A DNA stretch of 64,000 bases, from the NCBI GenBank assembly GCA_965219165.1, contig CBDCMW010000002.1, positions 124,001 through 188,000 of the forward strand, written 5' to 3'. The notes beneath the pieces are model-generated. The model saw nothing but the letters and a program-made list of their open reading frames with translations, did not search any database and was not told where the DNA came from. Every line of letters starts with the position of its first letter. The first letter of the stretch is position 1. The position numbers were made by a program, and so were the translations under genes. This document shows positions 51,163 through 59,262 of this stretch, piece by piece. Source of the stretch: Aldehydirespirator sp965219165. Its GTDB lineage: Bacteria > Actinomycetota > Acidimicrobiia > Acidimicrobiales > Aldehydirespiratoraceae.

Positions 51163-51774
51163 GTGCGCGTCATCGTGTTCGGAGCGACCGGCAGGACGGG
51201 GCGGCACGTCCTGCGCCTGGCTTTGGACAGGGGGCATGAGGTCACGGCCTTCGGACGGTCCGCAGACAGGCTCGACCCCGAGCCCGGCGTGAGCGCGTTC
51301 AAGGGCGACGTGCTCGACCCCGGCGCGGTCGCCGCGGCGGTCGAGGGCCACGATGGCGTGATCGTGTGTCTTGGCAGCACCGGCCTGCGGGACAGCACGA
51401 CCCTCGCCGCGGGTACGGCCAGCATCGTCGCCGCCGTCGACAGCCACGGTGTCGGGCGCCTCGTCGTCCTGTCCGCGGCCGGCGTTGGAAATAGCTGGGC
51501 CCAGATCCCGTGGAGCTCGCGGCTGATGTTCAAGACGATGCTGTGCAACATCCTCGCCGACCACCGGGCCCAAGAGGCCACCGTCGAACGGAGTGCAGCC
51601 GATTGGACCATCGTCCGCTCAGCCGTTCTCACCGACAAGCCCGCGACCGGCGCCGTCACCGCCACCAAGACAGGAGCGACGAAGCGCATCAGCCGGGCCG
51701 ACCTCGCCGGTTACCTCGTCGACCAACTCGCCGACGCGTCGCTCGCCCGCCAAGCCATCTCGGTGACCACCTAA
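51163..51774 (+). CDS. NAD(P)-binding epimerase/NmrA-like protein
   Basis: A 203-residue atypical SDR. The Rossmann motif VIVFGATGRTGRHV is at residues 3-16; ALDRGHEVTAFGRSADRL, GVIVCLGSTG and VGRLVVLSAAGVGNSW follow, and ADWTIVRSAVLTD is the family's conserved closing segment. Such proteins bind NAD(P)H as redox sensors or flavin-reductase-like enzymes. The GTG at 51163 is chosen over an upstream frame because GAGGAG sits at 51152-51157. It is convergent with the HAD relic, their stops overlapping. Confidence 0.85.
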   Translation: MRVIVFGATGRTGRHVLRLALDRGHEVTAFGRSADRLDPEPGVSAFKGDVLDPGAVAAAVEGHDGVIVCLGSTGLRDSTTLAAGTASIVAAVDSHGVGRLVVLSAAGVGNSWAQIPWSSRLMFKTMLCNILADHRAQEATVERSAADWTIVRSAVLTDKPATGAVTATKTGATKRISRADLAGYLVDQLADASLARQAISVTT

Positions 51775-52275
51775 CTGCGAGGCGGAGCATCGTTGTGACA
51801 ACGGAGGGCGAGAGCGTTGTCCAGCTCGTCCACGGTGTCGACAGTCGTGTCGGCTTGGCCTGCTCGCCGTAGCTGCTCCTGTGGCTCCACGAGTCCGTTG
51901 CTGCGATCGAAGACGTTGCAATGCACGACGTAGCCGAACCCTGCCCGTCGCGCACCGGCAAGGAGCTGCGCTGCCATCCACTGATACGGCCTCAGATCGG
52001 GCTTCATCGCTCCGATGTCGCAGGATCGCCCGAACACGGTCACGTGACGCGCCAGCGGCGACTCGGCCCAGCATCGAACTTCCCGCTCATGGCAGTTGCT
52101 CAACACCCCGATCGGTCGCCGCCGCGCCAGCTGGGCGACCAGCTCGACGATCTCGGGCTCTGGGGCGCGCAGCGCCTCGTCCTGGCATATGCCGAGAATC
52201 TCGTCGACGCTCGCCCGCTCGTCTGCAGTGAGCGGCTCTCGCTCTGTCCCACAGAACCGCTCCACCAGCGCAACG
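51771..52275 (-). pseudogene. HAD-like hydrolase, C-terminal fragment
   Basis: The frame carries PIGVLSNCHEREVRCWAESP (motif II region), then GAMKPDLRPYQWMAAQLLAG (motif III lysine) and a degenerate motif IV area. The N-terminal DxD nucleophile motif is absent. At its 5' side the sequence switches, in another frame, to the first codons of an IS3-type OrfA, so the HAD gene was cut by insertion or recombination at about 52275. Probably non-functional. Confidence 0.6.
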
Positions 52276-52341
52276 AGGTCGACCGGCCTCGACCAGATCC
52301 AGCACCTTGCGCCGGAACTCTGCGGGATAACTCCTTGGCAT
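52276..52341 (-). pseudogene. IS3-family OrfA, first 22 codons
   Basis: ATG at 52341 with GAGGAGGTCATC just upstream starts MPRSYPAEFRRKVLDLVEAG, a classical IS3 OrfA N-terminus (RSYPAEFRRKVL). The family match ends after about 22 codons, where the HAD fragment takes over. No OrfB is adjacent; an OrfB tail of the same general type lies at 53931-54195. Confidence 0.6.
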
Positions 52342-52619
52342 GATGACCTCCTCAGGGTCGACATGCCCGAGATTCAACTATCCCGACCGCGCGATACCCG
52401 GGGCACACCACAGCCTGCGTGAAACCCGGTGAGGTTCAGACTGCGGACTCATCCCCGGGCGTCGGTGGCGTTCCCAGCCGGGCTGCTGTAATCCGCTGAG
52501 TAGCAGTCAATGAGATGTCACCCCAGCGATGCGCACCGCCACCGACCGGAGTGCTCGTGGCCATGTTTGGACGCCAGCGGCGCTTGCGTGCGATTGGGGG
52601 AACGTGCGAAGCTGCCGGA

Positions 52620-53120
52620 ATGAACGAACTGTTACTGCAGTTGCTGATGGCGCTGCTGAGCCTTGTGACGGCTACCGGTGGCGGCTCGGCGCCGCTCACA
52701 GTGATCGGGCTGGATCAGTCTGGATCGTCGGCTCAAGGTGAGTCCTTTGTGGAGGAGTTCTGGACCAACGGCCAAGCAGGCGCAGCAGGCCACGACGACT
52801 ACCCGTGTCCCGCTCCAGTGCCTCAAGAGACAACGGCAGCGGGTTTCACCCGTTACACCTGGACGTTCCCATACCCCGAGGAGGTGTCCGACCAAGCCGA
52901 AGCCTACGGAGCCTGGAGGACGTGCTACCTCTCGGTGAGCTACTGCCCCGGCTCGGAACGCCCCGACAATTTCGACGAGAACGGCGAACCGCATGGCCGG
53001 ACGTGCGTTGATCCCCGTTGTCCGGTCTGGTGGGGCTACTCACCACCCGACGGCGTGGACTGTGGCCACGACTTGTGGGTTAGGCACTACTACCCGATGA
53101 CGGTCTGGTTCCTACCGTAG
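52620..53120 (+). CDS. Putative exported cysteine-containing protein
   Basis: A 166-residue protein. MNELLLQLLMALLSLVTATG is a plausible signal peptide. The mature part contains ETTAAGFTRYTWTFPYPEEV, CYLSVSYCPGSERPDN, TCVDPRCPVWWGYSP and CGHDLWVRHYYPMTVW; five or six cysteines could form disulphides. No family recognised. The start is the ATG at 52620, which begins the hydrophobic segment; no strong ribosome binding site is seen. Confidence 0.55.
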   Translation: MNELLLQLLMALLSLVTATGGGSAPLTVIGLDQSGSSAQGESFVEEFWTNGQAGAAGHDDYPCPAPVPQETTAAGFTRYTWTFPYPEEVSDQAEAYGAWRTCYLSVSYCPGSERPDNFDENGEPHGRTCVDPRCPVWWGYSPPDGVDCGHDLWVRHYYPMTVWFLP

Positions 53121-53265
53121 CTCATCCCCTTCTCCCGGCGAGGCGGACCTGGGACTACCTGCGTGAGCCATCACACCAACGAAATAGCCAACCAGCTGGC
53201 TAGGCATCGACGCTTGCCGCGGCTGGGCCGACGCCGGCTATCAGGCCGCCGCACGCCGAGGCTTC

Positions 53266-53837
53266 CTAGTCCGCGGTCAGGGTCTCGGGTGGGCGCGGCG
53301 GTTGGGCCAGCATCTGCATCACGGCTTCCGCGTCGGACGGGCAGCAGAAGACCATCGGCCCATCCAGGTGGGCCATGTAGGCGTTGATGTCGCGTAGACG
53401 CTCCCCGGAGAGTTCCAACTCGGTGCCGTCTCGCCTCTCTACCCAGTGCATCAACAACAGGAAGCGGCGACTGACCGGAACCCACACCTCATGTGCAGTC
53501 GGCACGCCGCCAGTCCCGTACGGCTCCCCGCGAGGCCACGATTGCATCACTACCGGACGCTCAGGCAACACGAAACCGCATGAACTGTCGGTGGCTCGCA
53601 CCAGCGACCACCGGCGACAGAACAAGTAGAACGCACACTCGCTAAGAGCTTCGTTGTCCCACAAGATTTCCATCGCGGCCTGACGGTCGGCCTCGACCTC
53701 GAAACCTCCCGGAATCGACAGTGCCTCTCCTTTGTGCTGCCCCATCTCGATGATTTGGCGGCCTAGAGCGGACATGCGCTGCTGGACGCGCCGCAGCGTC
53801 TCAGGTGCTCTCATGAGTTGCGCAGCCAGCAAGAAGG
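53266..53837 (-). pseudogene. DUF4238 protein, C-terminal part, truncated by an IS
   Basis: Residues read HTFLLAAQLMRAPETLRRVQ, FYLFCRRWSLVRATDSSCGF and PERPVVMQSW, then a conserved strand AHEVWVPVSRRFLLLMHWV. This matches the second half of DUF4238, whose typical core is a W-x-L...F-x-T-S-D-x-P-V segment followed by PLSP-type strands. The N-terminal half is missing. The break at 53837/53838 coincides exactly with the TGTGGGTGCCC end of an IS relic, so insertion explains the truncation. Confidence 0.6.
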
Positions 53838-53930
53838 TGTGGGTGCCCAATATGGTGTCGTGGCTGGTCAGGCGGCATGTTTGTATTCGTTGATGAGGCC
53901 ATCGCAGCGGGTCGTTCGGACGAGTCGAAG
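53838..53930. mobile_element. 93-bp relic of the 41.7 kb insertion sequence
   Basis: Begins TGTGGGTGCCCAATATGGTG and matches the left end of the element at 41658 over its whole length with scattered substitutions, including the TCAGGCGGCATGTTTGTATT block that encodes the transposase C-terminus (EYKHAA). It stops abruptly at 53930, where a different IS end begins. Confidence 0.8.
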
Positions 53931-54195
53931 TGTCCCGAGTCAAGATTCTTGCTCACTTCTGGGCGGGTTCGGTTCGAGTGTTCGGTCGTCTAGGTAGGCG
54001 TCGAGGGGCCGTTGGTGGTCGAGGGCCTGGTGGGGCGGACAGTGTTGTACTCGTTGATGAAGTCGGCGACGCAGTCGGCTAGTTCGAGGCCGCTGGCGAT
54101 GTCGCAGCGGTAGAGGCGCTCGTATTTCAGCGACTCGAACCAGCGCTCGACGACGCCGTTGGTGTGCGGGGAGCGGTGCCGTGTGCGTATGTGGG
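53931..54195 (-). pseudogene. IS3-type OrfB, 3' end, frameshifted
   Basis: The IS end TGTCCCGAGTCAAG starts at 53931. On the minus strand the transposase tail reads TNGVVERWFESLKYERLYRC (the catalytic glutamate region), LADCVADFINEYNTVRP, then in the next frame PHQALDHQRPLDAYLDDRTL and a stop. The frameshift falls in a C run (four Cs where five would restore frame). The 5' part of the transposase is gone, replaced by the hemolysin III region. It is nested in the older IS relic. Confidence 0.7.
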
Positions 54196-54240
54196 ACAGG
54201 TGCGGGCCGCGATCGCGGCGATCTGGTTCAACGGCCAGGT

Positions 54241-54975
54241 TCAGCGGACCACTGAGGCGACGGCCGCGAAGTGCAAGGCTGCGGCCACGATGGTGAACAG
54301 GTGCCAGACCTCGTGGTAGCCGAAGCGCCGAGGCCGCGGATCGGGCCACCGCCGCAACAGGACGACCATCCCTGCCGTGTAGGCGAACCCGCCGGCCAGG
54401 ATCAGGGCGAGCTGGCCGGCGCTGAGGTGGCGGACCAGGATCGGCATGGCCACCACCGACACCCAGCCCAGAGCCGGGTACATCACGTAGCTGGTCACGT
54501 TCAGCCGGCCGAAGGCCACCAGCTTGATTCCCATCCCGACCCCGGCCGCGCCGGCCACGATCCCAAGCAGGGGGATGCCCCACCGCGGCGGCAGCGCCAC
54601 CAGGCAGACCGGGGCGTAGGTGCCGGCAATGAGGGCGTAGATGGCGGAATGGTCGAGGCGGCGCAGCACGGCGCCGGCCCGGTGGGTGGGCCCCAGCCGG
54701 TGGTGAGCGGCCGAGAACCCGAACATGGCCACCAGCGTGATGGCGTAGATGAGGGCGGCCAGCCGGGGGCGCCCCGGGTGGGCCCCCGCCACCAGCACGA
54801 CCGTCGCCGGCAGGGCCAGACCGAAGGCCCACAGATGGGTCCGGCCCCGCCAGGTGGGCCGCTCGTCGACCTCGGCGAGCCGATGATGAGCCACGACAAC
54901 ACTGTACGGTCGATCGGTGGCCGCCAAGACCCCAACCGGGGACTCCACCGGAAGGTTCCTCTTGGCCACATTCAA
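54241..54975 (-). CDS. Hemolysin III / PAQR-family membrane protein
   Basis: A 244-residue protein with seven membrane segments. Hallmarks are FGFSAAHHRLGP, LRRLDHSAIYALIAGTYAPV and the C-terminal FGYHEVWHLFTIVAAALHF, with the histidines and aspartate thought to bind a metal as in PAQR hydrolases. The N-terminal 40 residues are polar and may include a late alternative start. It lies directly against the transposase relic on its 3' side. Confidence 0.9.
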   Translation of the reverse strand: MNVAKRNLPVESPVGVLAATDRPYSVVVAHHRLAEVDERPTWRGRTHLWAFGLALPATVVLVAGAHPGRPRLAALIYAITLVAMFGFSAAHHRLGPTHRAGAVLRRLDHSAIYALIAGTYAPVCLVALPPRWGIPLLGIVAGAAGVGMGIKLVAFGRLNVTSYVMYPALGWVSVVAMPILVRHLSAGQLALILAGGFAYTAGMVVLLRRWPDPRPRRFGYHEVWHLFTIVAAALHFAAVASVVR

Positions 54976-55020
54976 ACGCTCTGGCTCTGCACCCCGAATC
55001 TCGACTCACGGGTGCCTCCG

Positions 55021-55740
55021 TCACACGCATGACCGGTCCTGGGATCGTGCAAACCGCTGCTCAGACATGAACAACGGCTCGGACGGCGATCCGGAGATGC
55101 TCGACCCGTGTGCGGAGGGCAGCCGATGGGCGCTGCCGGGCCCGGCGCGTGGCTGCCGCGGCGTTGGCGGCTGGCCGCTGTTGGCTGCGATGCGCTCGTC
55201 GTAGGCGACCTTGGCTGCGGTGAGCTGCAGGATGCGATAGGTAAGGATGTTGAGCCGCGAGTCGTCGTCTTGGCTGGTGCGCAGCCGGGCCTGCTTGTAT
55301 GGCAGCAGGTCCTTGATGTGCGAGTTGAGCGATTCCACGTCGGGGCGCAGACCGCGTATGCGTACGCATCTGGGGTCGGACTCAGAGATGGTCCGCAAGG
55401 CACGGGTGCGGCGCTTGTGGGGCTTGGCGTCGACTTCTGCCTGGGTGCTGTTGAACGGGAAAAAGGCCTGCGCTCCGACGAGGCGCGCCGGGACTATGTC
55501 GAGCGCCGGCATCTCGAACACGCCGTAGATGATGTAGCCGTCCTTGCGGGCGACGGGCTTGCGTTGCTTGCAGTCCAGCGGCACATAGAACTCGTCGCCG
55601 GCGCCGTCGGCGAAGGTGACGATGGCGGAGCCGGCGATGGCGGTGACGGTGTGGCGGCTGATGGCGCCGTCTCTGGTCTTGAAGTTGTAGGCGCCGAGGT
55701 TGGGGCGGCGTAGGCGCCTTGGGAGGTCTTGCGGGGCGGT
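55021..55740 (-). pseudogene. Transposase-like protein, 5'-truncated
   Basis: The readable frame runs from NLGAYNFKTRDGAISRHTVT and FADGAGDEFYVPLDCKQRKP, through RALRTISESDPRCVRIRGLR, to PDVESLNSHIKDLLPYKQAR and TYRILQLTAAKVAYDERIA. The DVES...HIK segment resembles the catalytic glutamate region of DDE transposases, but I cannot name the IS family. A stop in frame just upstream of the first residues leaves no good start; a GTG at 55584 could initiate a 187-residue product. The last 45 residues look unrelated, so the 3' end may also be altered. Confidence 0.45.
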
Positions 55741-55890
55741 TCAGTCACGCTGACGCTGGTTTCGGCGGCCGCGGCCGGGGACACGGCGACGGTGGACTAC
55801 ACCAGGCCTGACGGCCAGGACTTCATCCGCGACACGACGGGCAGGGTCGCGGATTCCTTCACCGGACGCGAGGTCAGCAATGTTACAACT
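55735..55890 (+). pseudogene. Fragment of a secreted SwmB-domain protein
   Basis: The plus strand reads GSVTLTLVSAAAAGDTATVD, then YTRPDGQDFIRDTTGRVADS and FTGREVSNVT. This is the usual C-terminal half of a SwmB-type beta-sandwich repeat found in large secreted surface proteins. The match begins and ends abruptly between a transposase relic and the TetR gene. Only one partial repeat remains. Confidence 0.6.
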
Positions 55891-56563
55891 CGTCCTCGCC
55901 TACTACGGTGGTGTGCGGGGCGATACGGCTGTCGAAGTAGCCGAGGATCAGGTCCTTGAGATTCTCGAGTTGGGCCGCAAGGTTGATGTCCTTCTCCCGT
56001 GTGAGCAGCTCACCCTGCATCGCGAATCGGCCCAGCGCACCCATGGTGGCGTTGCCGAGGGTGACCAGCCGGTTGGCGGTGTCCGGGTCGCAGCGCTCGG
56101 GGAAGAGCTCAGCGTCGTCGAACGACGCCGCACGGATCGACCGGGACCGATACCAGCGCTCCCACTGCTTGGCAGGCTCGCGGAACAGGGTCATGTTGTC
56201 GAACATCACCAGGAAGCGGTGGGCGTCGTGATGCTCGTCGAAACTGTCGACCAGAGCGATCAGCCCGGCTCTGGTGGCGTCGAGGCCCTGCGCCCCCGGC
56301 GGCACCCCGGCCCGCGCCGCTGCGGCCAGTCGCCCGAGCATCCGCCCCTCCACCATGTACGCGACGTGATCGCGCTCTGAGAAGTACCGGTACAGGGTGA
56401 CGCGGCTCACGCCAGCCCGGTCGGCGATGTCCATCATCGTGGTGTCCACGATGCCGCGTTCGAGAAATAGCGCCTCGGCGGCGTCGACGATCGCGGTCCT
56501 ACGCTCGGACTCGCGGTTCTCGCGCTCGGCCCGGTATCGCTCAAGGTTGCTCTGCTCTGACAC
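55883..56563 (-). CDS. TetR-family transcriptional regulator
   Basis: A 226-residue regulator. The N-terminal helix-turn-helix reads IVDAAEALFLERGIVDTTMM then DIADRAGVSRVTLYRYFSER (about residues 25-63), typical TetR. The C-terminal ligand domain is helical (LIALVDSFDEHHDAHRFLVM). It probably represses a nearby target; the LLM oxidoreductase gene begins 250 bases away and is divergent, making it the best candidate. Confidence 0.88.
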   Translation of the reverse strand: MSEQSNLERYRAERENRESERRTAIVDAAEALFLERGIVDTTMMDIADRAGVSRVTLYRYFSERDHVAYMVEGRMLGRLAAAARAGVPPGAQGLDATRAGLIALVDSFDEHHDAHRFLVMFDNMTLFREPAKQWERWYRSRSIRAASFDDAELFPERCDPDTANRLVTLGNATMGALGRFAMQGELLTREKDINLAAQLENLKDLILGYFDSRIAPHTTVVGEDEL

Positions 56564-56816
56564 GCTCTTCTCCGCCCGCGATGAATGTAGCTGGGATCGG
56601 CTTCGTGCAAGGGACTGCGCGGCACGCAGATTCCGACAATGCGACCGTCAAAGAACCGCACGCACCCCGTTCCGGCATACGTCCAGAAAGCGAGCCCATT
56701 CACGCTTTGGACCCAGTTGGACGAGTCTCCAGCCGTGTTCGTCACTACTCTCGGAGCATCTATGGAGGCAGCGCACAGAATCAGCGCGTCAAGTAGCGCT
56801 CAGTGGTGGAGTTGAT

Positions 56817-57620
56817 GTGCGGATCGGGATCTCGCCGTTCGCCACTACGAGGGAGACGACGCTCGAGCTGAGCCGGATCGCCGTGGAGGGCGGCCTCGAC
56901 ACGCTCTGGCTCGGCGACGGCTACCTCGCCAACCCCGACTTCACGGGCTGGGCCGGCGGGATGGAGAGCCTCACCGAGCTGGCGTGGTTGGCCGGGCGGC
57001 ATCCCACGGCCCGCACCGGCATCTGCGCCGCGGTCCTCCCGTTGCGCGATCCGGCCTGGCTCGCCAAGGGTGCCAACACGCTCCACCGGATGGCGGGCGA
57101 CGGATTCGTGCTCGTCGTCACGCCCGGGTTCTGGGCCCACGACCTCGAATCGAGGGGCATCGCCTTCGGCGATCGTGCGGCAGTCTTCGAGGACCACCTC
57201 GACGACCTCCGTCGGCTGCTCCTCGACGAGACACTGTCCCCCGGACCCTCCAGCGCCGGCCCGCCGCCGCTGTGGCTGGCCGGGGCAGCGACGACCATGG
57301 CCCGAGCCGTGGCGCGGGGTCTGCCCTTCCAGTCCTCGCGCGCGACGCCCACCGAACTCGCCCCGGTCGCCCGGCGGTTCTTCGACGCGGGCGGGCAGTT
57401 CCTCGCCCACCGGGCCCGACTCGAATACGGCGCCCATGATGTGACCGGGAACGTCGTCGAGTGGCACGCGACCACCGGTTCGATAGACGAGCTCGTCGAG
57501 GTCCTCGGCCGTTACGCCGAGCTGGGTGTGCGAGATCTCTCGATCATCCCCGGGCAGGACGACGCCAGCTCCCTGCGAACCGTGGAGATCCTCGCCGCGG
57601 AAGTGGTGCCACAGCTGTGA
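56817..57620 (+). CDS. LLM-class (F420-type) oxidoreductase 1
   Basis: A 267-residue luciferase-like TIM barrel. VRIGISPFATTRETTLELSR, ARTGICAAVLPLRDPAWLAK, LVVTPGFWAHDLESRG and PPPLWLAGAATTMARAVARG are family segments. The last is the phosphate-binding strand of LLM oxidoreductases. The GTG at 56817 is chosen because GGTGGA precedes it by six bases. It is shorter than typical LLM enzymes of about 300-340 residues but appears complete. Coenzyme F420 rather than FMN is inferred from the actinobacterial context. Substrate unknown. Confidence 0.8.
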   Translation: MRIGISPFATTRETTLELSRIAVEGGLDTLWLGDGYLANPDFTGWAGGMESLTELAWLAGRHPTARTGICAAVLPLRDPAWLAKGANTLHRMAGDGFVLVVTPGFWAHDLESRGIAFGDRAAVFEDHLDDLRRLLLDETLSPGPSSAGPPPLWLAGAATTMARAVARGLPFQSSRATPTELAPVARRFFDAGGQFLAHRARLEYGAHDVTGNVVEWHATTGSIDELVEVLGRYAELGVRDLSIIPGQDDASSLRTVEILAAEVVPQL

Positions 57621-57631
57621 GGCGGCCGATT

Positions 57632-58210
57632 TCAACGCTCGTGGGGGACCGCGCTCGTCGCCTCGTGGGTGGAGGTCATCACGCTGCGGACCCCGAGGCC
57701 CATCACCACCCGGTTGATGTAGGCGTAATAGGCGACCATGTTGTTGAGGTCGAGGATGTCGAGGTCGCTCAGCCCGTGCTCGCGCAGCGGGTCGAGATCG
57801 TCCTGGGTGACAGCGGCGGGCGACTGGGTGAGCTTGGCGGCATGTGCGCAGATCGCGTCGAAGCGGCCGTTGCCGGACTGCACATGGGCCGGATCGGCGT
57901 CGATCGCGTCGAGTGCCTCGGCGGCGAGACCGAGCGACTCGAGCTTGAGTCGCAGCCCCGACGCGCAGTGGTCGGTGCCGTTCAGCCGGGACGCCACGAG
58001 GGCGGCCGACTGGCGCTCGATCGCGGTGAGCTGCGACGGGCAATGCTCGACCGTGCGATAGAGCCGGAGCCGCTCCTCGACGATCGAGGGGTAGAGGCTG
58101 CCGAGCATCGTGAACTCGGCCGGCTCCCCGAGCGCCGCCGCCTGCCAGTCGTAGGCATCGCGGAGGGGACCCTCGGCATCGGCCCACGAGACGGTGTCGA
58201 TCCAGGCCAT
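57632..58210 (-). CDS. AhpD/carboxymuconolactone decarboxylase-like protein
   Basis: A 192-residue protein of the peroxidase-related AhpD-like group. AYDWQAAALGEPAEFTMLGS, LTAIERQSAALVASRLNGTD, and HAAKLTQSPAAVTQDDLDPL with LSDLDILDLNNMVAYYAYIN match the family. The usual CxxC redox site is reduced to one cysteine (NGTDHCASGL), so disulphide chemistry is doubtful. Starts at the ATG at 58210, divergent from the second LLM gene by only 23 bases. Confidence 0.8.
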   Translation of the reverse strand: MAWIDTVSWADAEGPLRDAYDWQAAALGEPAEFTMLGSLYPSIVEERLRLYRTVEHCPSQLTAIERQSAALVASRLNGTDHCASGLRLKLESLGLAAEALDAIDADPAHVQSGNGRFDAICAHAAKLTQSPAAVTQDDLDPLREHGLSDLDILDLNNMVAYYAYINRVVMGLGVRSVMTSTHEATSAVPHER

Positions 58211-58233
58211 GACCCCGATAGTAGACCGGTGCC

Positions 58234-59262
58234 GTGAGCGGCGACACCGTTCCCGCTGTCGGCGTGTGGGTGTTCCCCGACGTGCCCGCTCCCGAGCTGG
58301 TCGACCTGGCCCGCCATGTCGAGGCTCTCGGCCTCGACGAGCTGTGGGTGGGCGACGAGGGGCCCGCACGCGACCCCTTCGCCGTGCTCGCCGCGGCGGC
58401 GGTCGTCACCGACCGGATCCGGCTGGCCACCGGCATCACGAACCCCTACGTTCGTCATCCCGGGGTGGCGGCCGCGAGCATGCTCACGATCCACGAGCTC
58501 AGTGGCGGCCGAGCCGTGCTCGGGGTCGGTGCGGGGGGCCAGATGTCGCTCTCCCCGTTCGGCCTGCGGGCCTGTAGGCCGGTCGACCGTGTGCGTGAGT
58601 TCCTCGACGTCGCCCGGGCTGTTGCGACCGGGACACCGGCGGCGGGTTACTCGCCCTCCGACGTCGCCGTCACCGACGCGGCCGCCGGCGTGCCGCTCCC
58701 GCTGTTCGTGGGAGCGCGCGGGCCCCGGCTCAACCGGCTCGCGTCCGAGCGGGCCGACGGTGCGTTCGTGGCCGGCATGCCCCCGTTTCGCTACCCCGCC
58801 GTCGTCGGCTGGGCCCGCTCGGTGCGCCCGATCGACATCGCGCTGTACCCGAGCGTCGCGTTCACCGACAAGGCGGTGGAGCGACACCGGCCCGAGATGA
58901 TCTGGGCGCTGCTCGACACCCCGCCGGAGGTACGGGAGGAGCTCGGGCTCGACGTCGACGCCGTGAGGGCCGCCGCCTCGGCGATCCGGGACGGCGACCC
59001 GGAACCGGCGCGAGCGCTGGTCGACGACACGGTGCTCGAACGGGTGATGCTGGCGGGGCAACCCTCGGTGGTGGGCATGCGACTGGCGGAACTCGTCCGC
59101 GAGCATCGACCCACGAGCATCGGGCTCGCCCTGGTCCAGGACGACCTGCGCCAAGGTGTGTGCGACGCGGCCGAGGCCTTTGCAGCCATGACCGCCGAGC
59201 TCGAAGGTGATCGCGAGCCCGGAGGTGACCGCGAGCTCGGAGGTGACCGATGGTCGGTGTGA
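58234..59262 (+). CDS. LLM-class (F420-type) oxidoreductase 2
   Basis: A 342-residue luciferase-like enzyme. VGVWVFPDVPAPELVDLARH, LGLDELWVGDEGPARDPFAV, RIRLATGITNPYVRHPGVAA and GRAVLGVGAGGQ are the hallmark strands; PLFVGARGPRLNRLASERAD is the phosphate-binding region. The C-terminus ends in a repeated EGDREPGGDRELGGDRW tail, created by an 18-bp duplication that also carries the next gene's ribosome binding site. It overlaps the next gene by 13 bases. Start GTG at 58234. Confidence 0.87.
   Translation: MSGDTVPAVGVWVFPDVPAPELVDLARHVEALGLDELWVGDEGPARDPFAVLAAAAVVTDRIRLATGITNPYVRHPGVAAASMLTIHELSGGRAVLGVGAGGQMSLSPFGLRACRPVDRVREFLDVARAVATGTPAAGYSPSDVAVTDAAAGVPLPLFVGARGPRLNRLASERADGAFVAGMPPFRYPAVVGWARSVRPIDIALYPSVAFTDKAVERHRPEMIWALLDTPPEVREELGLDVDAVRAAASAIRDGDPEPARALVDDTVLERVMLAGQPSVVGMRLAELVREHRPTSIGLALVQDDLRQGVCDAAEAFAAMTAELEGDREPGGDRELGGDRWSV

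Noticed and set aside
53990..55030. Minus-strand frame of 346 codons
   Set aside because: Only its 3' end is a transposase tail; the remainder is out of phase with the hemolysin III gene.
56781..58439. Minus-strand open frame of 552 codons
   Set aside because: Covers the LLM gene antisense and an out-of-frame reading of the AhpD-like gene; composition is Arg/Gly/Pro noise.
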